Part shown: in pieces, positions 38,178 through 47,500 of the stretch
Layout: every line of letters begins with the position of its first letter
Numbering within the stretch: the first letter of the stretch is position 1
NCBI RefSeq assembly: GCF_003063355.1
Contig: NZ_NESH01000005.1
Coordinates: 124,001 to 188,000 of the forward strand
Origin: Limnohabitans sp. Bal53
Lineage (GTDB): Bacteria > Pseudomonadota > Gammaproteobacteria > Burkholderiales > Burkholderiaceae_C
Length of the DNA stretch: 64,000 nt
Direction: 5' to 3'
The notes under the pieces: model-generated
What the model was told of the DNA's origin: nothing
Databases searched by the model: none
The model's input: only the letters and a program-made list of their open reading frames with translations
Made by a program: the position numbers and the translations under genes

Positions 38178-38801
38178 TCAACCCAGGCGCTTGCGCGCGG
38201 TCAGACCCAGCAGACCCGACATGCCCTGGTGTCCTGTGCCTTCGTTGATCTCGGCCTCGTAAGTGCGCAGGTCCAGGATGTCCAGTTCGCCAAAGGCGTC
38301 CAGCATCAGGGATTCGTCATACAGGTGCGCCAATTTGCCGGGGCCGCCCGTGTTGAAGTCCAGCTGGCGCGGCGTGTAGCCCTGGATGATCAGGGTGCCA
38401 CCGGGCTTGAGGCTGCTGAGCATGCGCGCAAACAGGGCAGCCCGCTCCTCGGGTGTGGCGAACTGAAAAAAGATGCCCACCAAGTTGTCGTAATGCGCAG
38501 GCTGCCAGTCAAACGACTGCCAGTCGCTGCAAACAAAGTTCACGGCCACTTGACGGTTTTGGGCCAAAGCATGGGCTTTGCGGATGGCATTGTCCGAAAA
38601 ATCAAAGGCGTCGACCTGCAGGCCTTGTTGCGCCAACCACACGCCGTTTCGGCCCTCGCCATCGGCCACGGCCAGCGCGTTGCCGGGTGACAGGTGCGCC
38701 GCTTGGGATAACAAATACGCATTGGGCGCTTCGCCAAAGACATAGTGCTCGGCAGCAAAGCGTTGGTTCCAGGTTTGTTGGGGGTTGTTGAATGTACTCA
38801 T
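38178..38801 (-). CDS. Class I SAM-dependent methyltransferase, TehB-like
   Basis: The 207-residue protein starts MSTFNNPQQTWNQRFAAEHY and has motif I ALAVADGEGRNGVWLAQQG, typical of small TehB or thiopurine-methyltransferase-like enzymes. SLKPGGTLIIQGYTPRQL follows. The substrate is unknown; tellurite or thiol methylation are family precedents only. It is convergent with the cbb operon. Confidence 0.82.
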   Translation of the reverse strand: MSTFNNPQQTWNQRFAAEHYVFGEAPNAYLLSQAAHLSPGNALAVADGEGRNGVWLAQQGLQVDAFDFSDNAIRKAHALAQNRQVAVNFVCSDWQSFDWQPAHYDNLVGIFFQFATPEERAALFARMLSSLKPGGTLIIQGYTPRQLDFNTGGPGKLAHLYDESLMLDAFGELDILDLRTYEAEINEGTGHQGMSGLLGLTARKRLG

Positions 38802-38835
38802 GGGGGTTTCCTTCCTGCGGCAAGGCTACCAGAAC

Positions 38836-39327
38836 CTACACCGCCATGTGCCACTGAAACACCGAGTTGGGGGCCTTGGGCAGCAGGGGGGTGGCCAGGG
38901 GTTTGAACTTGAAGCGGTTGATGACAGGTGTTTCAACGTGTGTTTGAAGTGACTGCACAGGTACAAAATCGGACAAAGCAGCCTGGCTCAGCGTGTCGAC
39001 GATCACCTTTTCAAGTCCCCACTCGTAGTCAGCAGCCTCAATGGCTTGTTCATCGCCGCCTTGTTGAGTCAGGGTGGGTTCAAAAACAGACGCGATGTCC
39101 CACATCGTGATCAGCGCCAGGTCGCCCCGGATTTCATAGCCGCCGCCCGGGCCTTTGCGTGACGTCACGATTTGATGGTCTTTGAGCGGTTTGAGGATGC
39201 TTTCCAAATTGGAGACGGACAGATGCAGCCGCTGGGCCAATTCGGTCGTGGAGACGCGGCCCAAGTTTTGCTGCGCAGCGATGAATACGCACACATCCAT
39301 GGCGTTGATGGTTTTGTTTGAGATCAT
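38836..39327 (-). CDS. Rrf2-family transcriptional regulator
   Basis: The 163-residue protein has the Rrf2 winged helix (VSTTELAQRLHLSVSNLESILKPL, then SRKGPGGGYEI). The three cysteines used by IscR and NsrR for an iron-sulfur cluster are absent; the only cysteine is near the N-terminus. I chose the ATG at 39327, with GGGGG upstream. An in-frame ATG at 39411 would leave only 36 bp to the divergent MerR-type gene. The target and signal are unknown. Confidence 0.82.
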   Translation of the reverse strand: MISNKTINAMDVCVFIAAQQNLGRVSTTELAQRLHLSVSNLESILKPLKDHQIVTSRKGPGGGYEIRGDLALITMWDIASVFEPTLTQQGGDEQAIEAADYEWGLEKVIVDTLSQAALSDFVPVQSLQTHVETPVINRFKFKPLATPLLPKAPNSVFQWHMAV

Positions 39328-39446
39328 GTGTTGAACCCCCAGTGAGGAGAATTTTGCGGCCAATAACTCCTCAGATCTATGGTTTTTTGGTTTTTTAGAG
39401 TATTTCGACATAAGATCTACGCAATACCTGAACAAAGAAAGCCTCT

Positions 39447-40463
39447 GTGCCCCACATTCCCAGCGCTCAGTCACCGCTCTACCGCATCGGTGCCGTCTCC
39501 AAGGCCACCGACATTCCGGTCTCCACCCTGCGCATTTGGCAAACACGGTATGGGGCGTTCACCCCCGTCAAGTCCGAGGGCAACCAGCGCCTGTTTGCCG
39601 AACACGATGTGTCCAAGGCACTTTTGCTCAAACAGCTGTCGGCTGCGGGGCATGGCATTGGCAGCATTGCCCGTCTGGATCTGACCCAGTTGCGCCAGTT
39701 GTGCCACCCTGACCATCAAGCGCAGGCCCCTCAGGCCTTGGCCCAGCCCGTGTGTTTGGCGGTGGTGGGTTTGGGCTTGGCCAACCGCATCGAGTCACGA
39801 CAATTTGCTGCCGTGTTGAGCCAGCACCGCATCCAAGTCACCGATGTGCTCGATGATTTGGCCGCTGCGCGTCAAGCGCCTTTGTCAGACAAGCCGCAAG
39901 TGCTGCTGATCAAGGTCAACTCCTTGCAAGACTCGGTGTTCGAGTCGATCCAGGCGCTGGTGCAGCGCCAGCCGTTTGCGCAGACCATCGTGCTCTACCA
40001 CTTCGCACCCGACAAGATCGTGCAAAACATGAAGCTGGCGGGTTTGACGGTCCGCCGTGACCCGATCTCGGACAGCGAGCTGGCCGAATTGCTGCAGTCG
40101 ATTTTGTTTGTGGACCGCGACCGGGCCCAAGCTTATGGTCACCAGGGCTCGGTGATTGCCGGACGTAAATACTCGGACGACACCTTGCGGCGCGTGGCGG
40201 GCATTTCCACCAATGTCTTGTGCGAGTGCCCCAAGCACGTGGCCGAGCTGATCGCGCAGCTGGCCAGTTTTGAGGCCTACAGCCAGGAGTGCCTGAACAA
40301 GAACACCGAAGACGCCCATCTGCATTCGTATTTGCGCGCCATCTCCGGCTCCGCCCGCAGCTTGTTTGAAAACGCTCTCGAAAAAATCGCGCAACACGAG
40401 GGCATTGATTTGCGTGAAGCCGCCCCGCTAAACGCGCCGGGCCAAGACCACCGCAGCCGCTGA
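39447..40463 (+). CDS. MerR-family regulator with long C-terminal domain
   Basis: The 338-residue protein has an N-terminal MerR helix-turn-helix (YRIGAVSKATDIPVSTLRIWQTRYG). The remaining 260 residues are not a metal-binding MerR tail; the middle resembles a receiver- or B12-like Rossmann region (PVCLAVVGLGLANRIESRQF) without the B12 DxHxxG motif. The start is GTG. Its 3' end overlaps the convergent Coq7-like gene by 36 bp. The regulated genes are unknown. Confidence 0.8.
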   Translation: MPHIPSAQSPLYRIGAVSKATDIPVSTLRIWQTRYGAFTPVKSEGNQRLFAEHDVSKALLLKQLSAAGHGIGSIARLDLTQLRQLCHPDHQAQAPQALAQPVCLAVVGLGLANRIESRQFAAVLSQHRIQVTDVLDDLAAARQAPLSDKPQVLLIKVNSLQDSVFESIQALVQRQPFAQTIVLYHFAPDKIVQNMKLAGLTVRRDPISDSELAELLQSILFVDRDRAQAYGHQGSVIAGRKYSDDTLRRVAGISTNVLCECPKHVAELIAQLASFEAYSQECLNKNTEDAHLHSYLRAISGSARSLFENALEKIAQHEGIDLREAAPLNAPGQDHRSR

Positions 40464-41036
40464 GCCCGAGCCGACCACCACACACCACAGGCGCAGCAGC
40501 CAGGGGGTGTGCGAGCCTGCCAGGGCTGCGGCTTCGTCGCGGTGGTGCTGTTCGTCGGCTTGGCAGCGCAGCAGTAAAGGGAGCAGGCCTTCGGGGCCGC
40601 CGTGCACCTGCAGGTGGTCTATTTGCTGTTGGTAATGCACATCCACAAAGGTCTCGACCGCGGCGATGGTGCCGTACACGGCGCGGCGGCCGAACAGCGC
40701 GGGCAGCGCCCCGGTCAGCCAACCCGCCAAGCGCCAAGGCAGCAGCAAGCGACTCGGGGAGTAAGCGGGCAACCAAGATTCGAGCAGTCGCAGGTGTTCG
40801 GCTTCGGTGTCGCCGTGTTCTTTGGCAAAGGCCAGCAACTCGGCATCTTTGCGCCAGCGGGCCACGGCCCTGATGCCCTGGTAGATGTAGACGGCCCCAG
40901 TCTCGCCCGCGTGATCGGAGCGCAGTTCGCGCACCATGTGCCGAGACAGTTGGCTAGAGAGTGCTTGAGTGTGTGCTGGCAGATTCACGGCATGTCTTTG
41001 TTGTCGGTCTTGTCTGGATCTGGATCTGGATCGCAT
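40428..41036 (-). CDS. Coq7-like di-iron hydroxylase (demethoxyubiquinone hydroxylase family)
   Basis: The domain has the repeated carboxylate-histidine motifs of Coq7: DHAGETGA, EHGDTEAEHLRLLE, AVETFVDVHY and DEQHHRDEA. These bind the di-iron site that hydroxylates a ubiquinone precursor. The start is uncertain. The ATG at 41036 gives 202 residues but encodes an Arg-Ser repeat from a TCTGGA microsatellite and lacks a ribosome site; a GTG at 40988 is an alternative. An intact second Coq7 may exist elsewhere. Confidence 0.78.
   Translation of the reverse strand: MRSRSRSRQDRQQRHAVNLPAHTQALSSQLSRHMVRELRSDHAGETGAVYIYQGIRAVARWRKDAELLAFAKEHGDTEAEHLRLLESWLPAYSPSRLLLPWRLAGWLTGALPALFGRRAVYGTIAAVETFVDVHYQQQIDHLQVHGGPEGLLPLLLRCQADEQHHRDEAAALAGSHTPWLLRLWCVVVGSGSAAAVVLARRV
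41013..41032. repeat. TCTGGA hexanucleotide tandem repeat
   Basis: Three full copies and a partial copy of TCTGGA lie at the 5' end or leader of the Coq7-like gene. A hexamer preserves frame, so changes in copy number would add or remove Ser-Arg pairs if the upstream start is used. Confidence 0.7.
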
Positions 41037-41186
41037 CCTATAGGTCAAGCTGTGACCTTGGACCACTGGGGCCCATTGGGTTGAATCGGAACGGAGATTT
41101 CCCGAAAGGTTTTGCCTTTTCGAGGTCACTGAGGGTCAACCGAGGTGGAAATATAATTTGCCGCTGATATAAACGAAGGTCATTGA

Positions 41187-41609
41187 ATGTCTACAAGCTT
41201 GAAGCGTTTTTTGTGTGGGATCACGATTGTTCTGGGATTGCAAGCTTGTAGCCCTGAAGTGGCACTACCCAACGTATCTCTGGAGCAAGCCCGTGCCGAG
41301 TACGAGGCGGGCAAGGTGTTGATGATCGACATCCGTGAGCCCCAAGAGCACGCCACGGGTGTGGCACAAGGCGTGGTCTTGCTGCCGATGAGCCAGGTGG
41401 CGCAGCGCGTGGCCGAGATCCCGAAGCAAGCCGACCAACCAGTTTTGTTGATCTGCAACACCCAAAACCGCTCGCGTGCCGTGACCGAAGCCCTGCAAGA
41501 GCAAGGCTTCACCAACATCCGTTATGTCAACGGCGGCATGAGCGAGTGGGCCAAGCGCGGCTGGCCCATGGTCAAGCCGCAAGATTTGGTAGGACCGTCC
41601 AAATCTTGA
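41187..41609 (+). CDS. Rhodanese lipoprotein
   Basis: The 140-residue protein has a lipoprotein signal (LGLQAC, lipid-modified C21) and a rhodanese domain with VLMIDIREPQEHA and active-site C90 in LICNTQNRSR. It would act on sulfane sulfur at the periplasmic face of a membrane. GAAGG precedes the start. TATAAT at 41152-41157 and TG-A-TATAAA near 41165 are possible -10 elements. The next two plus-strand genes also handle thiols. Confidence 0.88.
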   Translation: MSTSLKRFLCGITIVLGLQACSPEVALPNVSLEQARAEYEAGKVLMIDIREPQEHATGVAQGVVLLPMSQVAQRVAEIPKQADQPVLLICNTQNRSRAVTEALQEQGFTNIRYVNGGMSEWAKRGWPMVKPQDLVGPSKS

Positions 41610-41730
41610 TGTAGAGCAAATTGGGATTTCAGTGGCGGATATAAACTGAGACTTATATAAGGCCTTTGGGTGCATCCCAATGCACCGGGTCTGGGTTCAG
41701 TTTGTCGTCTCCGTTTGAAAGGTAAGTCCC

Positions 41731-42084
41731 ATGAGTACGTTTGACCACCCCGGCTTGATGCAAGACATCAACGAGTGCCTGGTGCCTTTTCGCAAAAGCC
41801 AGCCCGATGCGATGAAAGGTTTTGGCCAATTGGCCCAGGCGGCCATGGCCGAGGGCGCATTGAGTACCAAACACAAGGAACTGATGGCTTTGGCCATTGG
41901 TGTGACGCAGCGCTGCTCGGGTTGCATCGGTTTTCACGTCAAAGCCTTGATCAAACTCGGGGCCACACGAGCCGAGTTGGAGGAAATGCTGGCGGTCTGT
42001 GTGTACATGGGCGGCGGTCCGGCCTTGATGTATGCCGCAGAAGCCGTGAAGGCCTGGGATGACCTGCAAGTGCCGCAGGGCTGA
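41731..42084 (+). CDS. AhpD/carboxymuconolactone decarboxylase-like protein
   Basis: The 117-residue protein has the AhpD core with redox CxxC and histidine (QRCSGCIGFH: C62, C65, H69) in an all-helical frame (ELMALAIGV). Such proteins reduce peroxides or act as thiol oxidoreductases. GATATAAAC about 90 bp upstream also occurs before the rhodanese lipoprotein gene. It ends 3 bp before the ATG of the OsmC-like gene. Confidence 0.88.
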   Translation: MSTFDHPGLMQDINECLVPFRKSQPDAMKGFGQLAQAAMAEGALSTKHKELMALAIGVTQRCSGCIGFHVKALIKLGATRAELEEMLAVCVYMGGGPALMYAAEAVKAWDDLQVPQG

Positions 42085-42161
42085 ACCATGAGTGAAAACT
42101 GATCTCTGTCACGCTGACCCAGCAGCACGATTACCGTTTTGACATCCGTTTTGACGACAGC

Positions 42162-42536
42162 ATGCCGGTGCTGACCAGCGACGAGCCCGCGCCATTGGGC
42201 ACGGGTTTGGGGCCATCGCCCGTGCAGTTGCTGTGTGCTGCAGTGGGCAATTGCCTGAGCGATTCACTGCTGTTTGCCTTGCGCAAATTCAAGCAAGCGC
42301 CCGAGCCTTTGCGCTGCGAGGTGCAAGCCCAAGTGGGCCGCAACGCAGACGGCCGCATGCGCGTGCTCGAGATGGTGGCCACTTTGCACTTGGGGGTAAG
42401 CGCCGCCCAACTTGAGCAGCTCGAACGTGTGCTGGGTCAGTTTGAAGGCTTTTGCACGGTGACCCAAAGCGTGGGGCAGGGCATCCCGATTCAGGTCAGG
42501 GTGCTCGATGCCGATGGGGTGGTGCTCAAGTCCTGA
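42162..42536 (+). CDS. OsmC-family protein with apparent N-terminal frameshift
   Basis: The intact frame from the ATG at 42162 gives 124 residues with the OsmC core (GTGLGPSPVQLLCAAVGNCLSDSL). In the same frame, codons between 42096 and 42161 read like a normal OsmC N-terminus (LISVTLTQQHDYRFDIRFDD) but have no ATG. The well-placed ATG at 42088, 3 bp after the AhpD-like stop, is in another frame and hits TGA after four codons. One missing base near 42099 would explain it. OsmC proteins are peroxidases that use reactive cysteines. Confidence 0.75.
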   Translation: MPVLTSDEPAPLGTGLGPSPVQLLCAAVGNCLSDSLLFALRKFKQAPEPLRCEVQAQVGRNADGRMRVLEMVATLHLGVSAAQLEQLERVLGQFEGFCTVTQSVGQGIPIQVRVLDADGVVLKS

Positions 42537-42554
42537 GCGGACTGCACCCTGATT

Positions 42555-42800
42555 TCAGGCGAACTTGGTCAGCATTTCTGCCACGTGCTCGGGCGACTGG
42601 TCGCCCTGCTCGATCATGCAGCCGACCATGGAGAAAAAGGATTTGTCGAGTGCCTTGCGGGCAGCGGCCATTTGTTGGGCGATTTTCTCGCAATCGGCAT
42701 CGCCTTCGATGAGTTTTTGCAAACCCCGCAGTTGGCCCTCAATGCGGGCCAGGCGGGCGCACAGGTTTTTCTTTTTCTCGGCGTTCACGATGCGGCTCAT
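42555..42800 (-). CDS. CsoR/CstR-family repressor
   Basis: The 81-residue all-helical protein has the family core (RLARIEGQLRGLQKLIEGDADCEKIAQQMAAAR). Cysteines are at 14, 37 and 61. C37 is at the conserved first ligand position, but the later histidine/cysteine ligand pattern of copper CsoR is not kept. A thiol-based signal such as persulfide (as for CstR) is therefore plausible. The gene converges on the OsmC-like gene. Candidate operators of this family lie at 8899 and 50722. Confidence 0.85.
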   Translation of the reverse strand: MSRIVNAEKKKNLCARLARIEGQLRGLQKLIEGDADCEKIAQQMAAARKALDKSFFSMVGCMIEQGDQSPEHVAEMLTKFA

Positions 42801-42945
42801 GCAGGTCTCCTGATTGGCCCCTGATGAGATGGCGGAGCCGTTGGAGCATCATGATAGCTTTTTGCGATGAGGCTTGAAATTGGCGGGCAAGAGACGGGCC
42901 GGCAGGCGAATGGCCCAAATGCCCTGGCCATGAGCGGCGATGGGT

Positions 42946-43281
42946 TCAGCCCGGAGTAAACAGGGCCCGGTCGCTAGAGGTTTGTTCGTATTGCCGCGCG
43001 ATGTTGGCGCAGACCAGATCGCACAGGGCGTAGATGGACGGATCGCTCACTTTGTAAAACACACTCGCGCCTCGGCTTTCGCGCTCGACAATGCCGTGTT
43101 GCGCCAGGTAAGACAGGTGGCGCGACACGTTGGCTGACGAGTAACCCGACAGTTGGGCCAATTCGCCCACGTTGTGCTCGACGTCGCGCAGCAGGTTCAG
43201 GATTTGCAGGCGTGTGGGCTCCGACAGCGCCTGAAAATAGGCGGCAATCTGTTCGAGTGCTTTGGCTGGCAGGTCTTTCAT
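42946..43281 (-). CDS. ArsR-family repressor of the RND operon
   Basis: The 111-residue protein has an ArsR winged helix (LSEPTRLQILNLL, then SSANVSRHLSYLAQHGIVERES). Two cysteines, C87 and C91 (ALCDLVCAN), lie in the last helix. The second-helix cysteine seen in sulfur sensors such as BigR and SqrR, and in the sox-cluster paralogue here, is replaced. It is divergent from the RND efflux operon, and a palindrome overlaps that promoter. The ATG at 43281 fits the family start. Confidence 0.87.
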   Translation of the reverse strand: MKDLPAKALEQIAAYFQALSEPTRLQILNLLRDVEHNVGELAQLSGYSSANVSRHLSYLAQHGIVERESRGASVFYKVSDPSIYALCDLVCANIARQYEQTSSDRALFTPG

Positions 43282-43325
43282 GGGCGCTCCATTACACAAC
43301 AAATCTCAACAATGACGAACACTGT

Positions 43326-43355
43326 TTGACGTGGTGATGGAATTAATTGTATCAT
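43326..43355 (+). promoter_or_regulatory. Sigma-70 promoter of the RND efflux operon
   Basis: TTGACG at 43326-43331 and TATCAT at 43350-43355 are 18 bp apart. Each matches consensus at five of six positions. The start of transcription would fall within the ArsR palindrome. Confidence 0.68.
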
Positions 43356-43370
43356 TGCGCATGTGCGCAA
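43355..43370. promoter_or_regulatory. ArsR-type operator of the RND efflux operon
   Basis: TTGCGCA-TG-TGCGCAA is a perfect palindrome with seven-base arms that overlaps the -10 element and start site. Its form resembles the operator before the sox-cluster ArsR gene. Binding here would block the efflux operon, and it lies 74 bp from the ArsR start. Confidence 0.72.
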
Positions 43371-43413
43371 ACAACCAAATGTGCAAAATCAACGGTTTGA
43401 TGGAGAAGCTTGG

Positions 43414-44490
43414 ATGAACAGACGATCAATTTTGGCTGCGGCCATGGCTTTTGCAGGCTTGACCAGCGCCCCGGTTTGGGCCAATGCCGATGCGGCAGCG
43501 GTCAAAAGTGTGGCCGCTCAAGCCAGCGCGGCGGGTGCCCAAGAGGCGAGTTTGGACGCGGTGGTCGAGGCGGTGCGCCAAGCCACTTTGTCGGCCCAGG
43601 TCCCAGGGGCCATCGTCAGTTTGAACGTGAAGGCCGGTGACAGGGTGCGTGCCGGCCAAGAATTGCTGCGCATCGACGCCAGCGCCGCCCAGCAAAATGT
43701 GGTCGGCAGCACTGCCCAGCTCGAAGCCGCACAGGCCAATTTGCGTGTGGCCAGTAAAGAGCTTGACCGCCAAAAGCAACTTTTCCAGAAGCAATACATC
43801 AGCCAAGGCGCACTCGAACGCGCTCAAGCCCAGTACGACGCAGCCCAGGCCCAGGTGCAGGCCCAGCAAGCCCAAACCCGCGCGGCCCAAACCCAGACGG
43901 GTTTCTTCAGCGTGCGTGCCCCTTTTCATGGCGTGGTGACCGATGTGCCTGTCACTTTGGGTGACATGGCCATGCCGGGCCGCCCCTTGGTGACCTTGCA
44001 CGATCCCTCGGCTTTGCGCGTGAGTGCAGCCGTGCCGCAGTCGATGATTCCAGGTGTTCGCAACCAGTTGAAAGCTGTGCGTTACGAGATCGCAGGCCAC
44101 ACCAGCGTGGCCGCGGCCAGCGTGCAATTGCTGCCCGCAGTGGACCCGGTGACGCACACCGCACAGTTGCGCTTGGCTTTGCCTGCAGGGGTTGAGGGCT
44201 TGGTGCCCGGCATGTTCGCCCGGGTTTGGGTGCCTGGCAGCTCGGCCAGCGCTGCGGCTCAGAACGGTGCCAAGGATGCAGCCCCAGCGGGCCGCGTCTT
44301 CTTGCCGCTCACAGCCATCGTGCGCCGCGCCGAGATGACGGGGGTTTACGTGAAGGATGCACAAGGCCAACCGCGTTTGCGCCAGGTTCGCTTGGGTCGC
44401 ACCACGGGGCAGACCGTCGAGGTGTTGTCGGGTGTGAGCGCGGGTGAGCAGGTGGTGACCGAACCCGCCACCCTTGGCAAGAAACTCTGA
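43414..44490 (+). CDS. RND efflux periplasmic adaptor (membrane fusion protein)
   Basis: The 358-residue protein has a signal peptide (MNRRSILAAAMAFAGLTSAP, then VWA). A lipoyl-like half motif (VPGAIVSLNVKAGDRVRAGQELLRID), a helical hairpin rich in Gln and Ala, and the beta-barrel segment follow. It links the inner-membrane pump to the outer-membrane channel. The ATG at 43414 is chosen for GGAGAAGC upstream and the clean signal peptide. The pump gene follows after 11 bp. Confidence 0.92.
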   Translation: MNRRSILAAAMAFAGLTSAPVWANADAAAVKSVAAQASAAGAQEASLDAVVEAVRQATLSAQVPGAIVSLNVKAGDRVRAGQELLRIDASAAQQNVVGSTAQLEAAQANLRVASKELDRQKQLFQKQYISQGALERAQAQYDAAQAQVQAQQAQTRAAQTQTGFFSVRAPFHGVVTDVPVTLGDMAMPGRPLVTLHDPSALRVSAAVPQSMIPGVRNQLKAVRYEIAGHTSVAAASVQLLPAVDPVTHTAQLRLALPAGVEGLVPGMFARVWVPGSSASAAAQNGAKDAAPAGRVFLPLTAIVRRAEMTGVYVKDAQGQPRLRQVRLGRTTGQTVEVLSGVSAGEQVVTEPATLGKKL

Positions 44491-44501
44491 AAGCGACACC
44501 C

Positions 44502-47500
44502 ATGAGCGAACAAAAAATGGGCATTTCGGGCCGCATCGCAGCGGCCTTCCAGAGTGCGCAGATCACGCCCTTGCTGGCGCTGGTGGCGTTTTTGCTGGGC
44601 GTGTTTGCCGTGATGGTGACGCCCCGCGAGGAAGAGCCGCAAATCAACGTGACCATGGCCAACGTGATCGCGCCTTTCCCGGGTGCGTCGGTGCGCGAAG
44701 TGGAGCAAATGGTGGCCATCCCGGCCGAGCAGGTACTCTCCAAGATCGCGGGTGTCGAGCATGTGTATTCGGTCTCTCGCCCCGGCGTGGCCATCCTGAC
44801 GGTGCAGTTCAAGGTGGGTGTGCCGCGCACCGAGGCGCTGGTCAAGTTGCACGACACGATTCGCGAAAACGCCGACTGGTTGCCCACCAACTTAGGTCTG
44901 CCTGAGCCTTTGATCAAGCCCAAAGGCATCGACGATGTGCCCATCTTGTCCCTGACCTTGCACGGAAAAACCGCAGACGTGAGCGCCTTTGATCTGGAGC
45001 GCGTGGCGCACAGCATCGAGGCCGACATCAAACGCGTGCCCGGCACCCGCGATGTGGTCACCATCGGTGGCCCGCGCCGCGCGGTGTTGGTGCAGATTGA
45101 CCCGCAGCGCATGAACGGCTCGGGCGTCACGGTGCACGACTTGCGCATGGCCTTGCAGTCGGCCAATTTGGGCCTGCCCGTGGGTGAATTGTTGGGTGCC
45201 AACCAGAGCGTGGCCATCGAAGCCGGCCCACACCTGACGCAAGCCAGCGACGTGGCCGAACTGGTCGTGCAAGTGGTGCAGGGCAAGCCTGTCTTCTTGA
45301 AAGACGTGGCAGACGTGAAAGACGGCCCCATGCCCGCCGAGCGTTATGTCTGGCACGGCAACAATGCCCAAAACGGTGGCGAAGAGTTCGCCGCCGTGAC
45401 GCTGTCGATCACCAAAAAGTCGGGTGAAAACGCCATCGATGTGGCCAATGGCGTCAAGAGCCGTGTCGAAACGCTGCAAGGCACGGTGATCCCCGACAAC
45501 GTGCAGGTGGTGGAGACCCGCAACTACGGTGAAACCGCCAACGACAAGGCACAAAAACTGATTCAGAAACTGCTGTTTGCCACCGCTTCGGTGGTGGCGC
45601 TGGTGTTCATGGCGCTGGGCCGACGCGAAGCTGCCATCGTGGGCGTGGCCGTTGTCTTGACGCTGACCGCGACCTTGTTCGCCTCTTGGGCCTGGGGCTT
45701 CACGCTCAACCGTGTGTCGCTGTTTGCCCTGATCTTTTCCATCGGCATTTTGGTGGACGACGCGATCGTGGTGGTGGAGAACATCCACCGCCAGCAGCAG
45801 CTGTACCCCGGCAAAACCATCCGCGAGATCATCCCCGGTGCGGTGGACGAAGTCGGTGGCCCCACCATCTTGGCCACCTTCACCGTGATTGCGGCCCTGT
45901 TGCCCATGGCCTTTGTGAGCGGCCTGATGGGTCCTTACATGAGCCCGATTCCAATCAATGCCAGCTTGGGCATGTTGTTGTCGTTGGCCATTGCCTTTGT
46001 CATCACGCCTTGGTTGTCGGGCATGTGGATGAAGCCGTCTGGCCATGCGCACGACGAGAATTCAACGGGTGGCGGCCACAGCGGTCTGAGCGCCAAGCTC
46101 GAACCGCTGTTCGAAAAAATCTTCAAGCCTTTGCTCGACACCCAATCGGGTGGGCGTAACCGCAAGCTTCTGGGGCTGGGTGTGGCGGGTCTGATTGCCT
46201 TGTCTTTGGTTTTGCCTGCCACGGGTCTGGTCATGCTCAAGATGCTGCCCTTTGACGACAAGTCGGAGTTTCAGGTGGTGGTGGACATGCCTGCGGGCAC
46301 ACCGCTTGAGAAAACCGCTGCTGTGATGCGCGAGCTGGGTGGCCACTTGGCCACCGTGCCCGAGGTCAGGCATTACCAAGCCTATGTGGGCACGGCTTCG
46401 CCCATCAACTTCAACGGTCTGGTGCGCCAGTACTACCTGCGTGCAGGCGCTGAGCTGGGTGACATCCAGGTGAATCTGGTGGGCAAATCCGAGCGCAGCG
46501 ACAAGAGCCATGTGATTGCCACGCGTGTGCGTCCGGCTTTGCAAGAGATCGGTCGCAAACACGGTGCCAATGTCAAAGTGGTCGAAGTGCCACCGGGCCC
46601 CCCCGTGATGTCGCCCATCGTGGCCGAGATTTATGGGCCTGACGCCGAAGGTCGCCGCCAGGTGGCTCAGTCGGTGCGCGCCGTGTTTGAAAAGACCGAA
46701 GGCGTGGTGGACATCGACGACAGCTCGATTGCCGATGCGCCGCGCAAACTGCTGCTGGTTGACCGCCGCAAAGCGGCCGTGTTGGGCGTGTCGCAACAAG
46801 CCATCGTGACCACACTGCGTGCCGGTTTGGCGGGCGAGTCGGTGACCTATTTGCACGACGGCAGCAAGTACCCGGTGCCCGCCTTGATCCAGCTGCCTGA
46901 GACCTTGCATGGCGATCTGGACGCTTTGCTGCAGCTGGGTGTGAAAAGCGCCACAGGCAAGGTGGTGGCCATGCGCGAGCTGGTCACGGTGAGCGATACC
47001 TTGCGCGAGCAGCCCATCATTCACAAAGACATGATGCCCGTGAACTTCGTCAACGCCGACATGGCTGGCAAAGTGGACAGTCCCTTGTACGGTTTGTTCA
47101 AGATGCGTGGTGACGTGACCCAGATCATCGGCCCGGACGGTGAGCGGATTGAAGAGTACTTCATCAGCCAGCCCGACGACGCTTGGCGCGGCTACAGCAT
47201 CAAGTGGGATGGCGAGTCGCAAATCACCTATGAGACCTTCCGCGACATGGGCGCAGCCTATGGTGTGGGCCTGATCCTGATCTATCTGCTGGTGGTCGCG
47301 CAGTTTGGCTCCTACCTCACGCCGCTGATCATCATGGCGCCCATTCCGCTGACCATCATTGGGGTGATGCCAGGCCACGCCTTGCTCCACGCCCAATACA
47401 CCGCCACCAGCATGATCGGCATGATCGCGCTGGCGGGCATCATCGTGCGCAACTCGATCTTGTTGGTGGACTTCATCAACCTGCAAGTGAACAGCGGCAT

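Noticed and set aside
39328-39411. Longer N-terminus for the Rrf2 regulator starting at 39411
   Set aside because: It would leave 36 bp for two divergent promoters and lacks a ribosome site; the start at 39327 matches the family.
41137-41160. GG and GC in TGGAAATATAATTTGC as a sigma-54 promoter for the rhodanese lipoprotein
   Set aside because: The spacing between GG and GC is eleven bases, not ten; a TATAAT in the same place fits sigma-70 better.
42104-42124. CTGTCA followed by TGAC near the OsmC start as a fourth FisR site
   Set aside because: It lies in OsmC-like coding sequence and has no sigma-54 element at the expected distance.
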